From Nocardioides nitrophenolicus (lineage in GTDB: Bacteria; Actinomycetota; Actinomycetes; Propionibacteriales; Nocardioidaceae), in assembly GCF_016907515.1 (NCBI RefSeq), contig NZ_JAFBBY010000001.1, forward strand, positions 3,410,001 to 3,474,000: a stretch of DNA of 64,000 nt, written 5' to 3'. The position numbers were made by a program, and so were the translations under genes. The notes below the pieces were generated by a model. It ran no database searches. It worked only from the letters and a program-made list of their open reading frames with translations, and was not told the DNA's origin. Every line of letters begins with the position of its first letter. Positions within the stretch are counted from its first letter, which is position 1. Of the stretch, positions 7,739 to 16,255 are shown in pieces.

Positions 7739-9277
7739 GTGATCGCTCGCGGAACGCTCGGCAGCCTGCTGGTGCTGCTCGGGGGACTCGTCACCGCCAC
7801 CCTGCCGGCCTCGACGCCGGTGCTGCGCCTGGGCGCCCTGGGCGCGCTGCGGGCCCACGAGGTCGGCCGGATGACCGGTCTGGTGGTGGTCCTGGTCGGC
7901 CTCGGGCTGTTGGCGAACGCCTGGCTGCGGCTGTGCCGCACGGTCGCCGTCGGCGACCGGGAGACCGAGGACCCGGTCGAGGGCGTGGCGCTGGCGCGCT
8001 TCGCCGCGACCGTGTGGACCGCGCCGCTGCTGCTGGCCCCGCCGCTGTTCTCCCGCGACGGCTGGTCCTACGCCGCCCAGGGCAAGCTCGCCGAGGTGGG
8101 CCTCTCGCCGTACGTCGTGGGGCCGGGTGCGCTGGCCCCCGACACCTTCCTGCCGCTGCCGGGCTGGATCACCGGACCGCCCATCGTGCAGGCCGTGGAC
8201 CCGCTGTGGTGGGACACCGCGACGCCGTACGGACCGGTGCCGGTGTTCCTCGGGGCGCTCGTCGCGCACATCACCGGCAACCCGTGGATCCTGGTGATCG
8301 CCCATCGCGGCTTCGCGCTGGTCGGGCTGGTGCTGCTGGCGTGGGCGGTGCCGCGGCTCGCGGCCTGGGGAGGCGCGAACCCGGCGGTCGCCACCGCGCT
8401 GGTGATCGTCTCGCCGCTGATGATGGCCAACGGCGTCGCCGGGCTGCACAACGACCTGCTCATGGTCGGGCTGATGGCCGCCGCGCTCGTGGTGGCCGTC
8501 GACCGCGGCTGGGTGTGGGGCGCCGCCGTCGCCGGCCTGGCCGCCGGCGTCAAGGTGCCCGGCGGCCTGGTGGCGGTGGGGATCGTGCTGGTCTCCCTGC
8601 CCGCCGCGGCGGGCCTGGGCGCGCGGCTGCGCCGGCTGGGCGCCGCCGGCGCGGTGTCGGTCGGCACCCTGGTCGGGGTCGGCGTCCTCACCGGGATCGG
8701 CAACGGCTGGCTGCGCGCACTCACCGTCCCCGGCGAGGTCAACACCCCGCTCTCGGCCACCACCCTGGTCGGAGGCGTCCTCGACTGGTTGGCCCTCCAC
8801 CTCGGCCTCGGCACCGAGCCCGCGCTCTTCCGCGACCTGGTCCGCGGCCTGGGCCTGCTCGCCTCGCTCCTCGTCGGCGGATGGGTCGCGCTGCGCTGGG
8901 AGACGGGCTCCCGGCGTACGGCGATCGCGGCCGTCGCCACCGTCGGCGCCGCCTTCGTGCTGCTCTCGCCGGTGGTGCACCTGTGGTACTTCCTGATGCT
9001 CCCGCCGTTCCTCGCCGCCCAGCGCCTGCCACGCCACGCCACCGGCGCCTTCGTCGCGGTGTCCGTCCTGCTCGGCCTGGTCGCGCCGCTCGACTCCTCG
9101 CTGCACGGCGCCTACTACGCGATCGTGATCGGCTGCATGACGGTCGCCCTGCTCATGCCGGTGCTGCTGCTCACCCCGCCCGCCCGGGAGCGGCTGGCCC
9201 GGATCGTCGCCCCCCTCGCCCCGCCGCTTGCAACCAGGGGCTACGGCACGAGAACCGGTTCGACGACGCCCGGGTAG
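7739..9277 (+). CDS. MptB-like polyprenyl-phosphomannose alpha-1,6-mannosyltransferase
   Basis: This is a polytopic membrane protein of about 512 residues with many hydrophobic segments. Between early helices it carries LFSRDGWSYAAQG, then TPYGPVPVF, and later NDLLMVGLMAAALVV. These are typical of GT-C mannosyltransferases of the MptA/MptB family, which extend lipomannan-type glycans from polyprenyl-phosphate mannose at the outer membrane face. The RD pair in the first extracytoplasmic loop is the likely catalytic site. I use the GTG at 7739, right before the first hydrophobic helix. The exact linkage is inferred from family. Confidence 0.72.
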   Translation: MIARGTLGSLLVLLGGLVTATLPASTPVLRLGALGALRAHEVGRMTGLVVVLVGLGLLANAWLRLCRTVAVGDRETEDPVEGVALARFAATVWTAPLLLAPPLFSRDGWSYAAQGKLAEVGLSPYVVGPGALAPDTFLPLPGWITGPPIVQAVDPLWWDTATPYGPVPVFLGALVAHITGNPWILVIAHRGFALVGLVLLAWAVPRLAAWGGANPAVATALVIVSPLMMANGVAGLHNDLLMVGLMAAALVVAVDRGWVWGAAVAGLAAGVKVPGGLVAVGIVLVSLPAAAGLGARLRRLGAAGAVSVGTLVGVGVLTGIGNGWLRALTVPGEVNTPLSATTLVGGVLDWLALHLGLGTEPALFRDLVRGLGLLASLLVGGWVALRWETGSRRTAIAAVATVGAAFVLLSPVVHLWYFLMLPPFLAAQRLPRHATGAFVAVSVLLGLVAPLDSSLHGAYYAIVIGCMTVALLMPVLLLTPPARERLARIVAPLAPPLATRGYGTRTGSTTPG

Positions 9278-9373
9278 CTGTCGCAGCGCGCGGGTGGAGG
9301 GGCTGGCCGGAATCCACGTCGCGCGCTCCGAGGGTGACCAGGGGCTCGTGGTGGGGTGGGCTGGTCGGGAGGC

Positions 9374-9487
9374 GCTGTAACACGTTGTCCGCCGGCGTAC
9401 CCGACCTCGGTCGTATGTCCCCGACCCGTACAGACACCGTTTCGCGACGTCCCGGGTCCGGAACAGCAGCGAACTGCGTGTTACAGC
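9374..9487. repeat. Dispersed inverted-repeat element, copy 2 (divergent, 114 bp)
   Basis: This copy keeps the terminal 11 bp, GCTGTAACACG, perfectly inverted at both ends. The left arm also keeps TTGTCC. The interior has diverged and the inner stems of copies 1 and 4 are gone. It lies between convergent mannosyltransferase and glycosyltransferase genes. At 114 bp it is one base longer than the others, which suggests an older copy of the same element. Confidence 0.72.
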
Positions 9488-9521
9488 GCCCGAACGGACC
9501 CGCCCACCGGCCACCAGGCCG

Positions 9522-10646
9522 TCAGGCGCTGAGCGCGCCGACCCGGTCGCCGGCGTGGAGGGCCAGCATCCGGGCGACGGTGCGGTCCCAGCCGTACTGC
9601 TCGGCCCGCCACCGCGCGGCCGTACGCCGACGCGCCTCGGGCAGCGCGAGCAGCCGGAGCACGGCGTCGGCGAGGGCGCCGGGGGAGGGGGCGGCCCAGG
9701 CGCCGCAGGTGGCGTCGACCAGCTCCCGGGCGCCGCCTCGGTCGGCGGTGACGACGGGGGTGCCGCAGGCCAGGGCCTCGAGGACGGCCAGGCCGAAGGT
9801 CTCACCGGGGCAGACCGACAGGGACACGTCGGCGGCGGCGAGCCGGTCGCGCAGGGCGGCCCGGCCGTCGACGTATCCGTGGAAGACGACGGGGGCGTCC
9901 CCGGCGACGGCCTCCAGCTCGGCGCGGTGGGGCCCCTCGCCGTACACGTCGAGACGCAGCGGGATCCCGCGGCGGTGCAGCTCGACGGCGGTCGCGACCG
10001 CGAGGTGGGGCGACTTCTCCCGGGAGAGGCGGCCGGCGTGGACCAGCCGCAGCTCGCGGCCGGCCCGCCCCCGACCGCCACTTCCGGACGCCGGCCGGAA
10101 GGTCGCGAGGTCCACCCCGAGCGGGACTCGCGACACCGGGCAGCCGGCGGCGTCGGCGATCGCCCGGAACTCGCCCTCGGCGTACGCCGACGTCACCACG
10201 ACCTCGTCGAAGCTGCGCACGACCAGCCGGTTGAGCAGCCCGATCGAGACCTTCGAGGTGGTCTCCAGCCCGGTGCGCATCGCGAACATGTCGCCCATCC
10301 GCTCGTGCGAGAGCAGCACCGAGCGCACCCCGTTGCGCCGCGCCCACCATGCCACCGGCAGCAGGGTGAGCTTGTCGCTCCACTCCACGCTCGTCGGCGC
10401 GAAGCGGTCCAGTACGTCGGTGACCCGCCACGGCTCGACGATCAGCCGGTAGCCGCCGCCGACCCGCGGCGCCCGCACCTGCACCACGTCTCCCAACGGC
10501 GTCGAGCGGACGGCGTCGACCGGTCCGGGGATGACGAGGAGGCGCTCGGCCCCGGCGGCGACGTACCCCTGGCCGAGCTGCTCGATCGCAGTCCGCATGC
10601 CTCCCGAGGTCGCGCCGACGAAGTTGGCCAGCTGGGCGATCCGCAC
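9522..10646 (-). CDS. GT4-family glycosyltransferase
   Basis: This is a 374-residue GT-B glycosyltransferase. The N-terminus has VRIAQLANFVGATSGGMRT, an acceptor-domain glycine-rich loop. The C-terminal donor half has LRLVHAGRLSREKSPHLAV, then CPGETFGLAVLEALACGTPVV, the E-x7-E nucleotide-sugar signature, and GGARELVD. It resembles actinobacterial mannosyltransferases acting on lipid or glycan acceptors (MgtA/PimB-like). The GTG at 10646 begins the first beta strand; a GTG two codons upstream is possible. Its partner across copy 2 of the repeat is another mannosyltransferase. Confidence 0.8.
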   Translation of the reverse strand: MRIAQLANFVGATSGGMRTAIEQLGQGYVAAGAERLLVIPGPVDAVRSTPLGDVVQVRAPRVGGGYRLIVEPWRVTDVLDRFAPTSVEWSDKLTLLPVAWWARRNGVRSVLLSHERMGDMFAMRTGLETTSKVSIGLLNRLVVRSFDEVVVTSAYAEGEFRAIADAAGCPVSRVPLGVDLATFRPASGSGGRGRAGRELRLVHAGRLSREKSPHLAVATAVELHRRGIPLRLDVYGEGPHRAELEAVAGDAPVVFHGYVDGRAALRDRLAAADVSLSVCPGETFGLAVLEALACGTPVVTADRGGARELVDATCGAWAAPSPGALADAVLRLLALPEARRRTAARWRAEQYGWDRTVARMLALHAGDRVGALSA

Positions 10647-10716
10647 GGGCACACCATCCCCGCAGTGGATGAACCCGGCCCCACGGCGCGGTTGACGGGC
10701 GGGGAAGGATGAGCAC

Positions 10717-11715
10717 ATGAGCAACCCGGAGGCGCGTCCCGACGAAGTCGTGTGCGAGGGTCGGCAGGCCGCCGGCGTCGAGCTGATGGAGCCGCGCGAG
10801 GTCCCGCTGGGCGGGCCCCGGGCGATGCCGGTACGACGCACCCTGCCCCAGCGGCAGCGCTCGCTGATCGGCGCCTGGTGCTTCCTGGACCACTACGGCC
10901 CGGACCTGGTCAGCGAGAGCGGTGGCATGGAGGTCGCGCCGCACCCCCACACCGGCCTGCAGACGGTGAGCTGGCTGTTCACCGGCGAGATCGAGCACCG
11001 CGACAGCGCGGGCAATGTCGCGATGGTGCGGCCCCAGGAGGTCAACCTGATGACCGCGGGCCGCGGCATCAGCCACTCGGAGGTCTCCACGCCGGAGACC
11101 ACGGTGCTGCACGGCGCCCAGCTCTGGGTCGCGCTCCCGGACGCCGACCGCGACACCGACCCCGGCTTCCAGCACTACGCCCCGGCCGAGGTGAGCGGCG
11201 AGGGCTGGCGGGCGCACGTCTTCCTCGGCTCGCTGCTCGGCGACAGCTCGCCGGTCACCACCTTCACGCCGCTGCTGGGCGCCGAGCTGGTCCTCGACCC
11301 CGGTACGACGCTGCGGGTCCCGGTCGACCCGGACTTCGAGCTGGGCGTGCTCGTCGACCTCGGCTCGGTGACGGTCGGCGGCGTCTCCGCGAAGGTCGCC
11401 GACCTGGCGTTCGTCCCACCCGGCGGCGACGAGCTGGTGCTGGCCGCCGGCGACGAGGGCGCGCGGCTGCTGGTGCTCGGCGGGCCGCCGTTCGGCGAGT
11501 CGATCGTGATGTGGTGGAACTTCGTGGGCCGCACCCACGAGGAGGTGGTGGCCTACCGCGCCGCCTGGCAGGAGCAGATCACCGGCGCCGACGGCGGGGT
11601 GGTCCCCGACAGCCGGCAGGTCGCGCCGGGCCGCTTCGGCGTCGTACCCGACCAGCCGCTGCCGCCGATCCCCGCACCGGGCCTGCCCAATGCCCGCCTC
11701 CGGGAGCGCCGGTGA
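10717..11715 (+). CDS. Pirin-family protein
   Basis: This 332-residue bicupin has pirin signatures: WCFLDHYGP, APHPHTGLQTVSWLFTGEIEH with the iron-binding histidines, MTAGRGISHSE, and GGPPFGESIVMWWNFV. Pirins are iron-containing cupins; some oxidise quercetin and some act as cofactors of regulators. It is the first gene of a compact operon. Its stop overlaps the GTG of an lrgA-like gene (GTGA), which suggests shared translation. No specific substrate can be read from the sequence. Confidence 0.9.
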   Translation: MSNPEARPDEVVCEGRQAAGVELMEPREVPLGGPRAMPVRRTLPQRQRSLIGAWCFLDHYGPDLVSESGGMEVAPHPHTGLQTVSWLFTGEIEHRDSAGNVAMVRPQEVNLMTAGRGISHSEVSTPETTVLHGAQLWVALPDADRDTDPGFQHYAPAEVSGEGWRAHVFLGSLLGDSSPVTTFTPLLGAELVLDPGTTLRVPVDPDFELGVLVDLGSVTVGGVSAKVADLAFVPPGGDELVLAAGDEGARLLVLGGPPFGESIVMWWNFVGRTHEEVVAYRAAWQEQITGADGGVVPDSRQVAPGRFGVVPDQPLPPIPAPGLPNARLRERR

Positions 11716-12113
11716 TCGCTGGCCTGACCTGGCTGCTGGCGTTCCAGGTGCTCGGCGAGGTGGTGGTCCGGGTCCTCGACGTCACCGTGCCCGGCCCGGT
11801 CGTCGGCATGCTGCTGCTCTTCGTCTACCTCCGGGTGCGCCGCTACGGCGACGACGGCGCGATCGTCCGGGCCGGCAGCGCGCTGCTGCGCCACCTGCAG
11901 CTCTTCTTCATCCCGGCCGGCGTGGGGATCGTCGCCTACCTCGGCCTGCTCGGTGACCACGCGCTGCCGATCGCCGCCGCGCTGCTCGGCTCGTGGCTGC
12001 TCGGCCTCGCCGTGGTCGGCTGGACCGCGGTGGGCCTCGAGCGGCTCCTCGGCAAGCCCCGCGACGACCTGGACGACCTGGGCGACCTGGCGGCCCCGGG
12101 GGAGGCCGGGTGA
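11712..12113 (+). CDS. lrgA: CidA/LrgA-family membrane protein
   Basis: This 133-residue protein has four hydrophobic segments and the family pattern VPGPVVGMLLLFVYL, then LLRHLQLFFIPAGVGIVAY. CidA/LrgA proteins are holin-like or small-metabolite export partners of LrgB. The GTG overlaps the pirin stop and its own stop overlaps the lrgB-like start (GTGA). The three genes therefore read as one coupled unit. The C-terminus is acidic (DDLDDLGDL). Confidence 0.85.
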   Translation: MIAGLTWLLAFQVLGEVVVRVLDVTVPGPVVGMLLLFVYLRVRRYGDDGAIVRAGSALLRHLQLFFIPAGVGIVAYLGLLGDHALPIAAALLGSWLLGLAVVGWTAVGLERLLGKPRDDLDDLGDLAAPGEAG

Positions 12114-12817
12114 GGGACGACCTGCTGGAGCTGGCGCGCTCCCCGCTGGCGCTGCTGCTGGTCACCCTGGCCGGGTACCAGGCCGGTCGCTGGCTGCAGG
12201 CCCGCACCGGTGGACACGCGCTCGCCCAGCCGGTGCTGGTCGCGATCGCCGTGGCCGGTACGGCGATCACCGTGCTCGACGTCGACTACGCCGACTACCG
12301 CAGCGCCACCGAGCTGATCGCGTTCTGGCTCGGGCCGGCGACGGTCGCGCTGGCGATCCCGCTGCACCGGCAGGCCGACCGGCTGCGCGGCTTCGTCGTA
12401 CCGCTCCTCGTGGCGATCGTCGTCGGCGCGACGACCTCGATCGTCAGCGCGGTCCTGATCGCGCGGGCCCTCGGTGCGGACGAGGCGCTGCAGAAGACCC
12501 TCTCGACCAAGGCCGCCACCACCCCCGTCGCGATCGCGCTGACCGAGAGCCTCGGTGGCATCCCGCCGCTGGCGGCGGTGTTCGCGATCGTGATCGGCAT
12601 CGTCAGCGCGATCACCGCTCCCGCCACGCTCACCCTGCTGCGGATCCGGGACCGCCGGGCCCGCGGGCTCGCGGTCGGCGCGGTCTCCCACGGCATCGGC
12701 GCGTCCAGGATGCTGCGCGAGGACGAGACGGAGGGCGCCTTCGCGGGTCTCGGCATGGGCCTGTCCGCGCTCGCGATCAGCCTGCTCGTGCCGGTGCTGG
12801 CGCTCGTCCTGTTCTGA
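12110..12817 (+). CDS. lrgB: LrgB-family membrane protein
   Basis: This 235-residue polytopic protein shows LrgB hallmarks: FWLGPATVALAIPLHRQ, STKAATTPVAIALTESLGGIPPL, and AVGAVSHGIGASRM. LrgB acts with LrgA in the inner membrane, with proposed roles in murein hydrolase control or in transport of pyruvate and glycolate-type metabolites. The GTG at 12110 overlaps the upstream TGA. The pairing with pirin by overlapping codons is less usual than the plain lrgAB pair. Confidence 0.9.
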   Translation: MRDDLLELARSPLALLLVTLAGYQAGRWLQARTGGHALAQPVLVAIAVAGTAITVLDVDYADYRSATELIAFWLGPATVALAIPLHRQADRLRGFVVPLLVAIVVGATTSIVSAVLIARALGADEALQKTLSTKAATTPVAIALTESLGGIPPLAAVFAIVIGIVSAITAPATLTLLRIRDRRARGLAVGAVSHGIGASRMLREDETEGAFAGLGMGLSALAISLLVPVLALVLF

Positions 12818-12823
12818 CGGGGA

Positions 12824-12843
12824 TCTCCGACCCTGGTCGGAGG
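12824..12843 (+). terminator. Possible short terminator hairpin after lrgB
   Basis: CTCCGAC and GTCGGAG form a 7-bp stem over a 4-nt loop just after the lrgB stop. There is no T-run, so it may be a weak Rho-independent terminator or a 3' stabilising hairpin. Confidence 0.35.
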
Positions 12844-12875
12844 TCAGTGGCCGAGCGAGACGCTAGGTTCGCTCC

Positions 12876-14273
12876 ATGCGCGTGCACGCCTTCACCGACG
12901 ACGCCCTCGCCGACCTCGACGCGGTCGGCCTCGCCGAACGACTCGCCGCCGGGAAGGTCTCCGCGACGGAGGCGACCGAGGCCGCGATCGCCCGGGTCGA
13001 CGCGGTCAACGGCGAGCTCAACGCGATGGCGTACGCCGACGTCGACCGGGCCCGCAGCGACGCCCGGAACCCGCGCCCCGGGTTCCTCTCCGGCGTACCG
13101 ACCCTGGTGAAGGACAACGTCGACGTGGCCGGCATGCCGACCCGCTCCGGCACCGACGCCTGGACGCCGCGGCCCGCGAAGCGCAATGGCGACTTCGCCG
13201 ACATGTACCTCGCCACCGGCCTGGTGCCGCTCGGCAAGAGCCAGCTCTCGGAGTACGGCTTCAGCGCCTCCGCCGAGCACCCGCGGCTCGGCGCGGTGCG
13301 CTGCCCGTGGGACACCGAGCGCTCGGCCGGCGCCTCCAGCTCGGGGTCGGCGGCGCTGGTGGCCGCCGGCGCGGTGCCGATCGCGCACGCCAACGACGGC
13401 GGCGGCTCGATCCGGATCCCCGCCGCGGTCAACGGCCTGGTCGGCCTCAAGCCCACCCGGGGCCGGCTGGCCCAGGACAAGATGTTCCGCGACATGCCGA
13501 TCCGGATCATCTCCGACGGCGTCGTGACCCGCTCGGTGCGCGACACGGCGGCCTTCTACCGGGAGGCCGAGCGCCACTACCGCAACCTGAACCTGCCGCC
13601 CATCGGCGACCTGACCCGGCCGATCAAGCGGCGGCTGCGGATCGCGCTCAACACCAGCGGGGTCGGCCGCAGCGCCGACGCCGAGACCCGCGCGCTGACC
13701 GAGCAGACCGCGAGCCTGCTCGAGGACCTGGGCCACTCGGTGACCGAGACCGAGGCTCCGGTCGCGCCGAGCTTCGTCGACGACTTCCTGCTCTACTGGG
13801 CGCTGCTCGCGCAGGTGATGCTCACCACCGGCCGCCCGCTCCACGGCCGCAGCTGGGACGCCTCGAAGCACGACAACCTCACCCTCGGCCTGGCCCGGCA
13901 CGCGCGCCGCAACCTGCACCGCCTGCCCGCCGCGATCACTCGGCTCAAGCGGGCCAACGCCCAGGCCGAGCTCTACTACGAGAAGTACGACGTCGCGCTG
14001 ACGCCCACCCTCGCCACCGCCACGCCCAAGGTCGGCCACCTCGACCCGACCCAGGACTACGCCACGATCATCGACCGGCTGCTCGACTGGGTGGCCTTCA
14101 CTCCCTGGCAGAACGTGACCGGCGCCCCGGCGATCTCGCTGCCCCTCGCGACCACCGCCGGGGGACTGCCGCAGGGGATGATGCTGGGCGCCGCGCCGGG
14201 CCAGGAGGGAGTGCTCATCGAGCTCGCCTACGAGCTCGAGCAGGCCCGTCCGTTCGCCCGGATCCAGGGCTGA
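12876..14273 (+). CDS. Amidase signature family hydrolase
   Basis: This 465-residue enzyme has the Ser-cisSer-Lys triad layout. LVKDNVDVAG contains the lysine, RSAGASSSGSAALVA the glycine/serine-rich loop with the middle serine, and NDGGGSIRIPAAVNGLVGLKPTRG the nucleophilic serine. It is a cytoplasmic amidase acting on an unknown carboxamide. It lacks the neighbours of the tRNA-dependent GatA amidotransferase, so a stand-alone amidase is likelier. The ATG at 12876 gives normal length. Confidence 0.9.
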   Translation: MRVHAFTDDALADLDAVGLAERLAAGKVSATEATEAAIARVDAVNGELNAMAYADVDRARSDARNPRPGFLSGVPTLVKDNVDVAGMPTRSGTDAWTPRPAKRNGDFADMYLATGLVPLGKSQLSEYGFSASAEHPRLGAVRCPWDTERSAGASSSGSAALVAAGAVPIAHANDGGGSIRIPAAVNGLVGLKPTRGRLAQDKMFRDMPIRIISDGVVTRSVRDTAAFYREAERHYRNLNLPPIGDLTRPIKRRLRIALNTSGVGRSADAETRALTEQTASLLEDLGHSVTETEAPVAPSFVDDFLLYWALLAQVMLTTGRPLHGRSWDASKHDNLTLGLARHARRNLHRLPAAITRLKRANAQAELYYEKYDVALTPTLATATPKVGHLDPTQDYATIIDRLLDWVAFTPWQNVTGAPAISLPLATTAGGLPQGMMLGAAPGQEGVLIELAYELEQARPFARIQG

Positions 14274-14346
14274 GACCGGGCCCGGTCCCAGAAAGTCGAC
14301 GCCGATTTTTGGCGGCAGGACGGCGCGTGTATCGTTCTGCGTCGTT

Positions 14347-14419
14347 GCCCCTTTAGCTCAGTCGGCAGAGCGTCTCCATGGTAAGGAGAAGGTCTACGGT
14401 TCGATTCCGTAAAGGGGCT
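14347..14419 (+). tRNA. tRNA-Thr (GGT)
   Basis: This 73-nt cloverleaf has acceptor GCCCCTT paired with AAGGGGC, TAGCTC at the D-arm start, anticodon loop ATGGTAA (anticodon GGT) and T-arm GGTTCGATTCC. No CCA is encoded. It lies upstream of tRNA-Met and rpmG, a common actinobacterial order. Confidence 0.95.
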
Positions 14420-14469
14420 CTGAGATGGGGCGCCACCCGCGGGAGACGCGGAGGGCGCCCTCCTCACGT

Positions 14470-14543
14470 GGCGGGATAGCTCAGACGGTTAGAGCGCACG
14501 ACTCATAATCGTGAGGTCACGGGTTCGATCCCCGTTCCCGCTA
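14470..14543 (+). tRNA. tRNA-Met (CAT), elongator type
   Basis: This 74-nt tRNA has acceptor GGCGGGA paired with TCCCGCT (a G-T pair at 1:72), anticodon loop CTCATAA (CAT), T-arm GGGTTCGATCCCC and discriminator A. The normal D-arm TAGCTCAG and paired first base point to elongator rather than initiator Met. Confidence 0.93.
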
Positions 14544-14584
14544 CCGAGTACCCGGCACCACCACCAGCAACTGAAGGACTTCCT

Positions 14585-14755
14585 GTGGCCAGCAAGAGCA
14601 GCGACGTTCGCCCCAAGATCACGCTCGCGTGCGTGGACTGCAAGGAGCGCAACTACATCACCAAGAAGAACCGCCGCAACGACCCCGACCGCATCGAGCT
14701 GTCGAAGTTCTGCCCGCGGTGCCGCAAGCACACCGCGCACCGCGAGACCCGCTGA
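14585..14755 (+). CDS. rpmG: 50S ribosomal protein L33
   Basis: This 56-residue protein starts at GTG and begins [19 protein letters not shown]. It carries two CxxC pairs (CVDCKERNY and [14 protein letters not shown]), the zinc-ribbon form of L33 found in the large ribosomal subunit. The zinc cysteines are intact. It starts 41 bp after tRNA-Met and leads the conserved rpmG-hadA-hadB block, here interrupted by an antisense lipoprotein gene. Confidence 0.95.
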   Translation: MASKSSDVRPKITLACVDCKERNYITKKNRRNDPDRIELSKFCPRCRKHTAHRETR

Positions 14756-14782
14756 CGCGGCGGTTCCCCGAAGCACCACGAC

Positions 14783-14810
14783 AGCCCGTCTCCCCTGGGA
14801 GGCGGGCTTT
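14783..14810. terminator. Terminator shared by rpmG and the opposing lipoprotein gene
   Basis: AGCCCGTCTCCC pairs with GGGAGGCGGGCT (one G-T pair) over a 4-nt loop, followed by TT. It lies between convergent genes and can serve both strands. Confidence 0.8.
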
Positions 14811-14812
14811 CG

Positions 14813-15817
14813 TCATGCCCCGCCCCCGCAGGTCGAGCGCTGCCACCGGGCCAGCTCGCCGACGTCGTACTGCGCCAGGGTGGGCACCACGGGCCGGCCG
14901 CCCTGGCGGACGTAGCGCGGCGCGGTCGCCTCGCTGACCACCCACACCCGGCCGTCCTGGTGGGCGATGCCCTCCGCGCCGGGCAGGAAGCCGTACCGCC
15001 GGTCCCGGCCGCCCCACAGCTCGCCGCACCGGGTCGTCGAGCGGGTGAACCAGACCCGCGCCGGGCCCGGGCCGAGGTCGGCCCACACCGCGCCCTGCAC
15101 CCCCGGCGGTCCGGGCTGGCGGTCCACGGCCTCCCGCGCGGCGAGCTCGACCCGCCCCGGCTCGAGCAGCAGCGCGGGCTCGAACCAGCGCAACGGCCGG
15201 CTCCGCCGCGGATGGAAGCCGCCGAAGCCGATCCGGCCGGCCGGGTCGGTGACCAGGTAGGAGCCGCGCAGCGCGCCGGTCAGCCGCCAGCCCCGGCGCA
15301 CCTCCAGCGTCTCCGGGTCGAGCAGCCACGCCTTCCCGCGCTGGGCCAGCCACAGCCCGTGCGGGTCGAGGGCCAGGCCGCCGGCGTGCTGGCAGCTCGG
15401 GGCGGCGGGCGACCAGTCCCGCGCGACACCCGCGCGGTGCGCGATCTCGGCGCCGGTGCGCAGGTCGACCACGATCACCCGGCAGCTGTCGCCGCCGGCC
15501 TGGGGGCGTCGGTGGTTGTAGCCGCTCACCCAGGCCCGATCGCCGCGCACGACCAGGCCCTGGGGGACGAAGGCCGGGCCGGTGGCCGGCAGCCACCGGC
15601 CGCGACACAGGGCGTGCTCGTTGGGGGTCCTCGCCAGCGGAGGGCGGAGGTACGACGGCGCCCGGCCCGCCACGTCGTCGTACCGGATCGGTCCGCAGCC
15701 GTCGATCGTGGCTGCCCGGTCGGGCGGGGCCGGCTCGTCGCCGGCGGCGCCGCTGCAGGCGCTCAGTCCGAGCGCCAGGCAGGCGACCATGGCGAGCACG
15801 TCCCCCCGGATCGACAT
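14813..15817 (-). CDS. Secreted lipoprotein of unknown function, possible beta-propeller
   Basis: This 334-residue protein has a lipoprotein signal (GLSAC lipobox near residue 21). The mature part has repeated strand-like stretches such as PQGLVVRGDRAWVSGYN, GGLALDPHGLWLAQRG and GIAHQDGRVWVVSEA, typical of a beta-propeller that reports a bound ligand. Four or more cysteines (CGPI, ALCRG, DSCR, PSCQH) may form disulfides. No catalytic motif is recognised. It interrupts the conserved rpmG-hadA order. Confidence 0.75.
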   Translation of the reverse strand: MSIRGDVLAMVACLALGLSACSGAAGDEPAPPDRAATIDGCGPIRYDDVAGRAPSYLRPPLARTPNEHALCRGRWLPATGPAFVPQGLVVRGDRAWVSGYNHRRPQAGGDSCRVIVVDLRTGAEIAHRAGVARDWSPAAPSCQHAGGLALDPHGLWLAQRGKAWLLDPETLEVRRGWRLTGALRGSYLVTDPAGRIGFGGFHPRRSRPLRWFEPALLLEPGRVELAAREAVDRQPGPPGVQGAVWADLGPGPARVWFTRSTTRCGELWGGRDRRYGFLPGAEGIAHQDGRVWVVSEATAPRYVRQGGRPVVPTLAQYDVGELARWQRSTCGGGA

Positions 15818-15856
15818 GGCGACGAGTATGACAACCGGACCCCCTAGACTCGCCGC

Positions 15857-16255
15857 ATGCCGATCGACGCGTCCCTGGTCGGGCGTGCCTTCCCGCCCAC
15901 CTCGCCGGTTCCGGTCACGACGGAGGCGGTCACCGCCTTCGCGACGGCCGTCGGCGGCGGCGCGGTGGCCAGCGTCCCGCCGACCTTCCCCATCGTGGTC
16001 ACCTTCGCCGCGCTCCAGGACTTCCTGGCCGCCGAGCAGATCGAGCTGTCCCGGATCGTCCACGGCGACCAGCGCTTCCGCTACGCGCGGCCGGTCGTCG
16101 TCGGCGACGAGCTGACCGCGACGCTCACCGTCACCGGGGTGCGCTCCATCGGCGGCAACGACATCATCGCCACGTCCAGCGAGATCACCGACGCCACCGG
16201 CGCCGTGGTCTGCACCGCCACCGCCACCCTGGTCCACCGCGGAGGTGCCGCATGA
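15857..16255 (+). CDS. hadA: HadA-like (3R)-hydroxyacyl-ACP dehydratase subunit
   Basis: This 132-residue single hot-dog protein matches the MaoC-like dehydratase N-terminal family (FAS1-type). It has VPPTFPIVVTF, then IVHGDQRFRYARPVVVGDELTATLTV. Such subunits lack the catalytic Asp/His and pair with a HadB-like catalytic subunit. Its stop overlaps the start of hadB. The pair would remove water from 3-hydroxyacyl-ACP in type II fatty acid elongation. The natural substrate in an organism that may lack mycolic acids is not known. Confidence 0.85.
   Translation: MPIDASLVGRAFPPTSPVPVTTEAVTAFATAVGGGAVASVPPTFPIVVTFAALQDFLAAEQIELSRIVHGDQRFRYARPVVVGDELTATLTVTGVRSIGGNDIIATSSEITDATGAVVCTATATLVHRGGAA

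Noticed and set aside
6476..10081. 1201-codon minus-strand open frame
   Set aside because: It runs through the real plus-strand mannosyltransferase gene and the wrong frame of the glycosyltransferase. Only its last 155 codons (start 6943) are a real gene.
14813..16237. Longer N-terminus for the lipoprotein gene starting at 16237
   Set aside because: The extension overlaps hadA antisense. The ATG at 15817 is followed by a proper lipoprotein signal.
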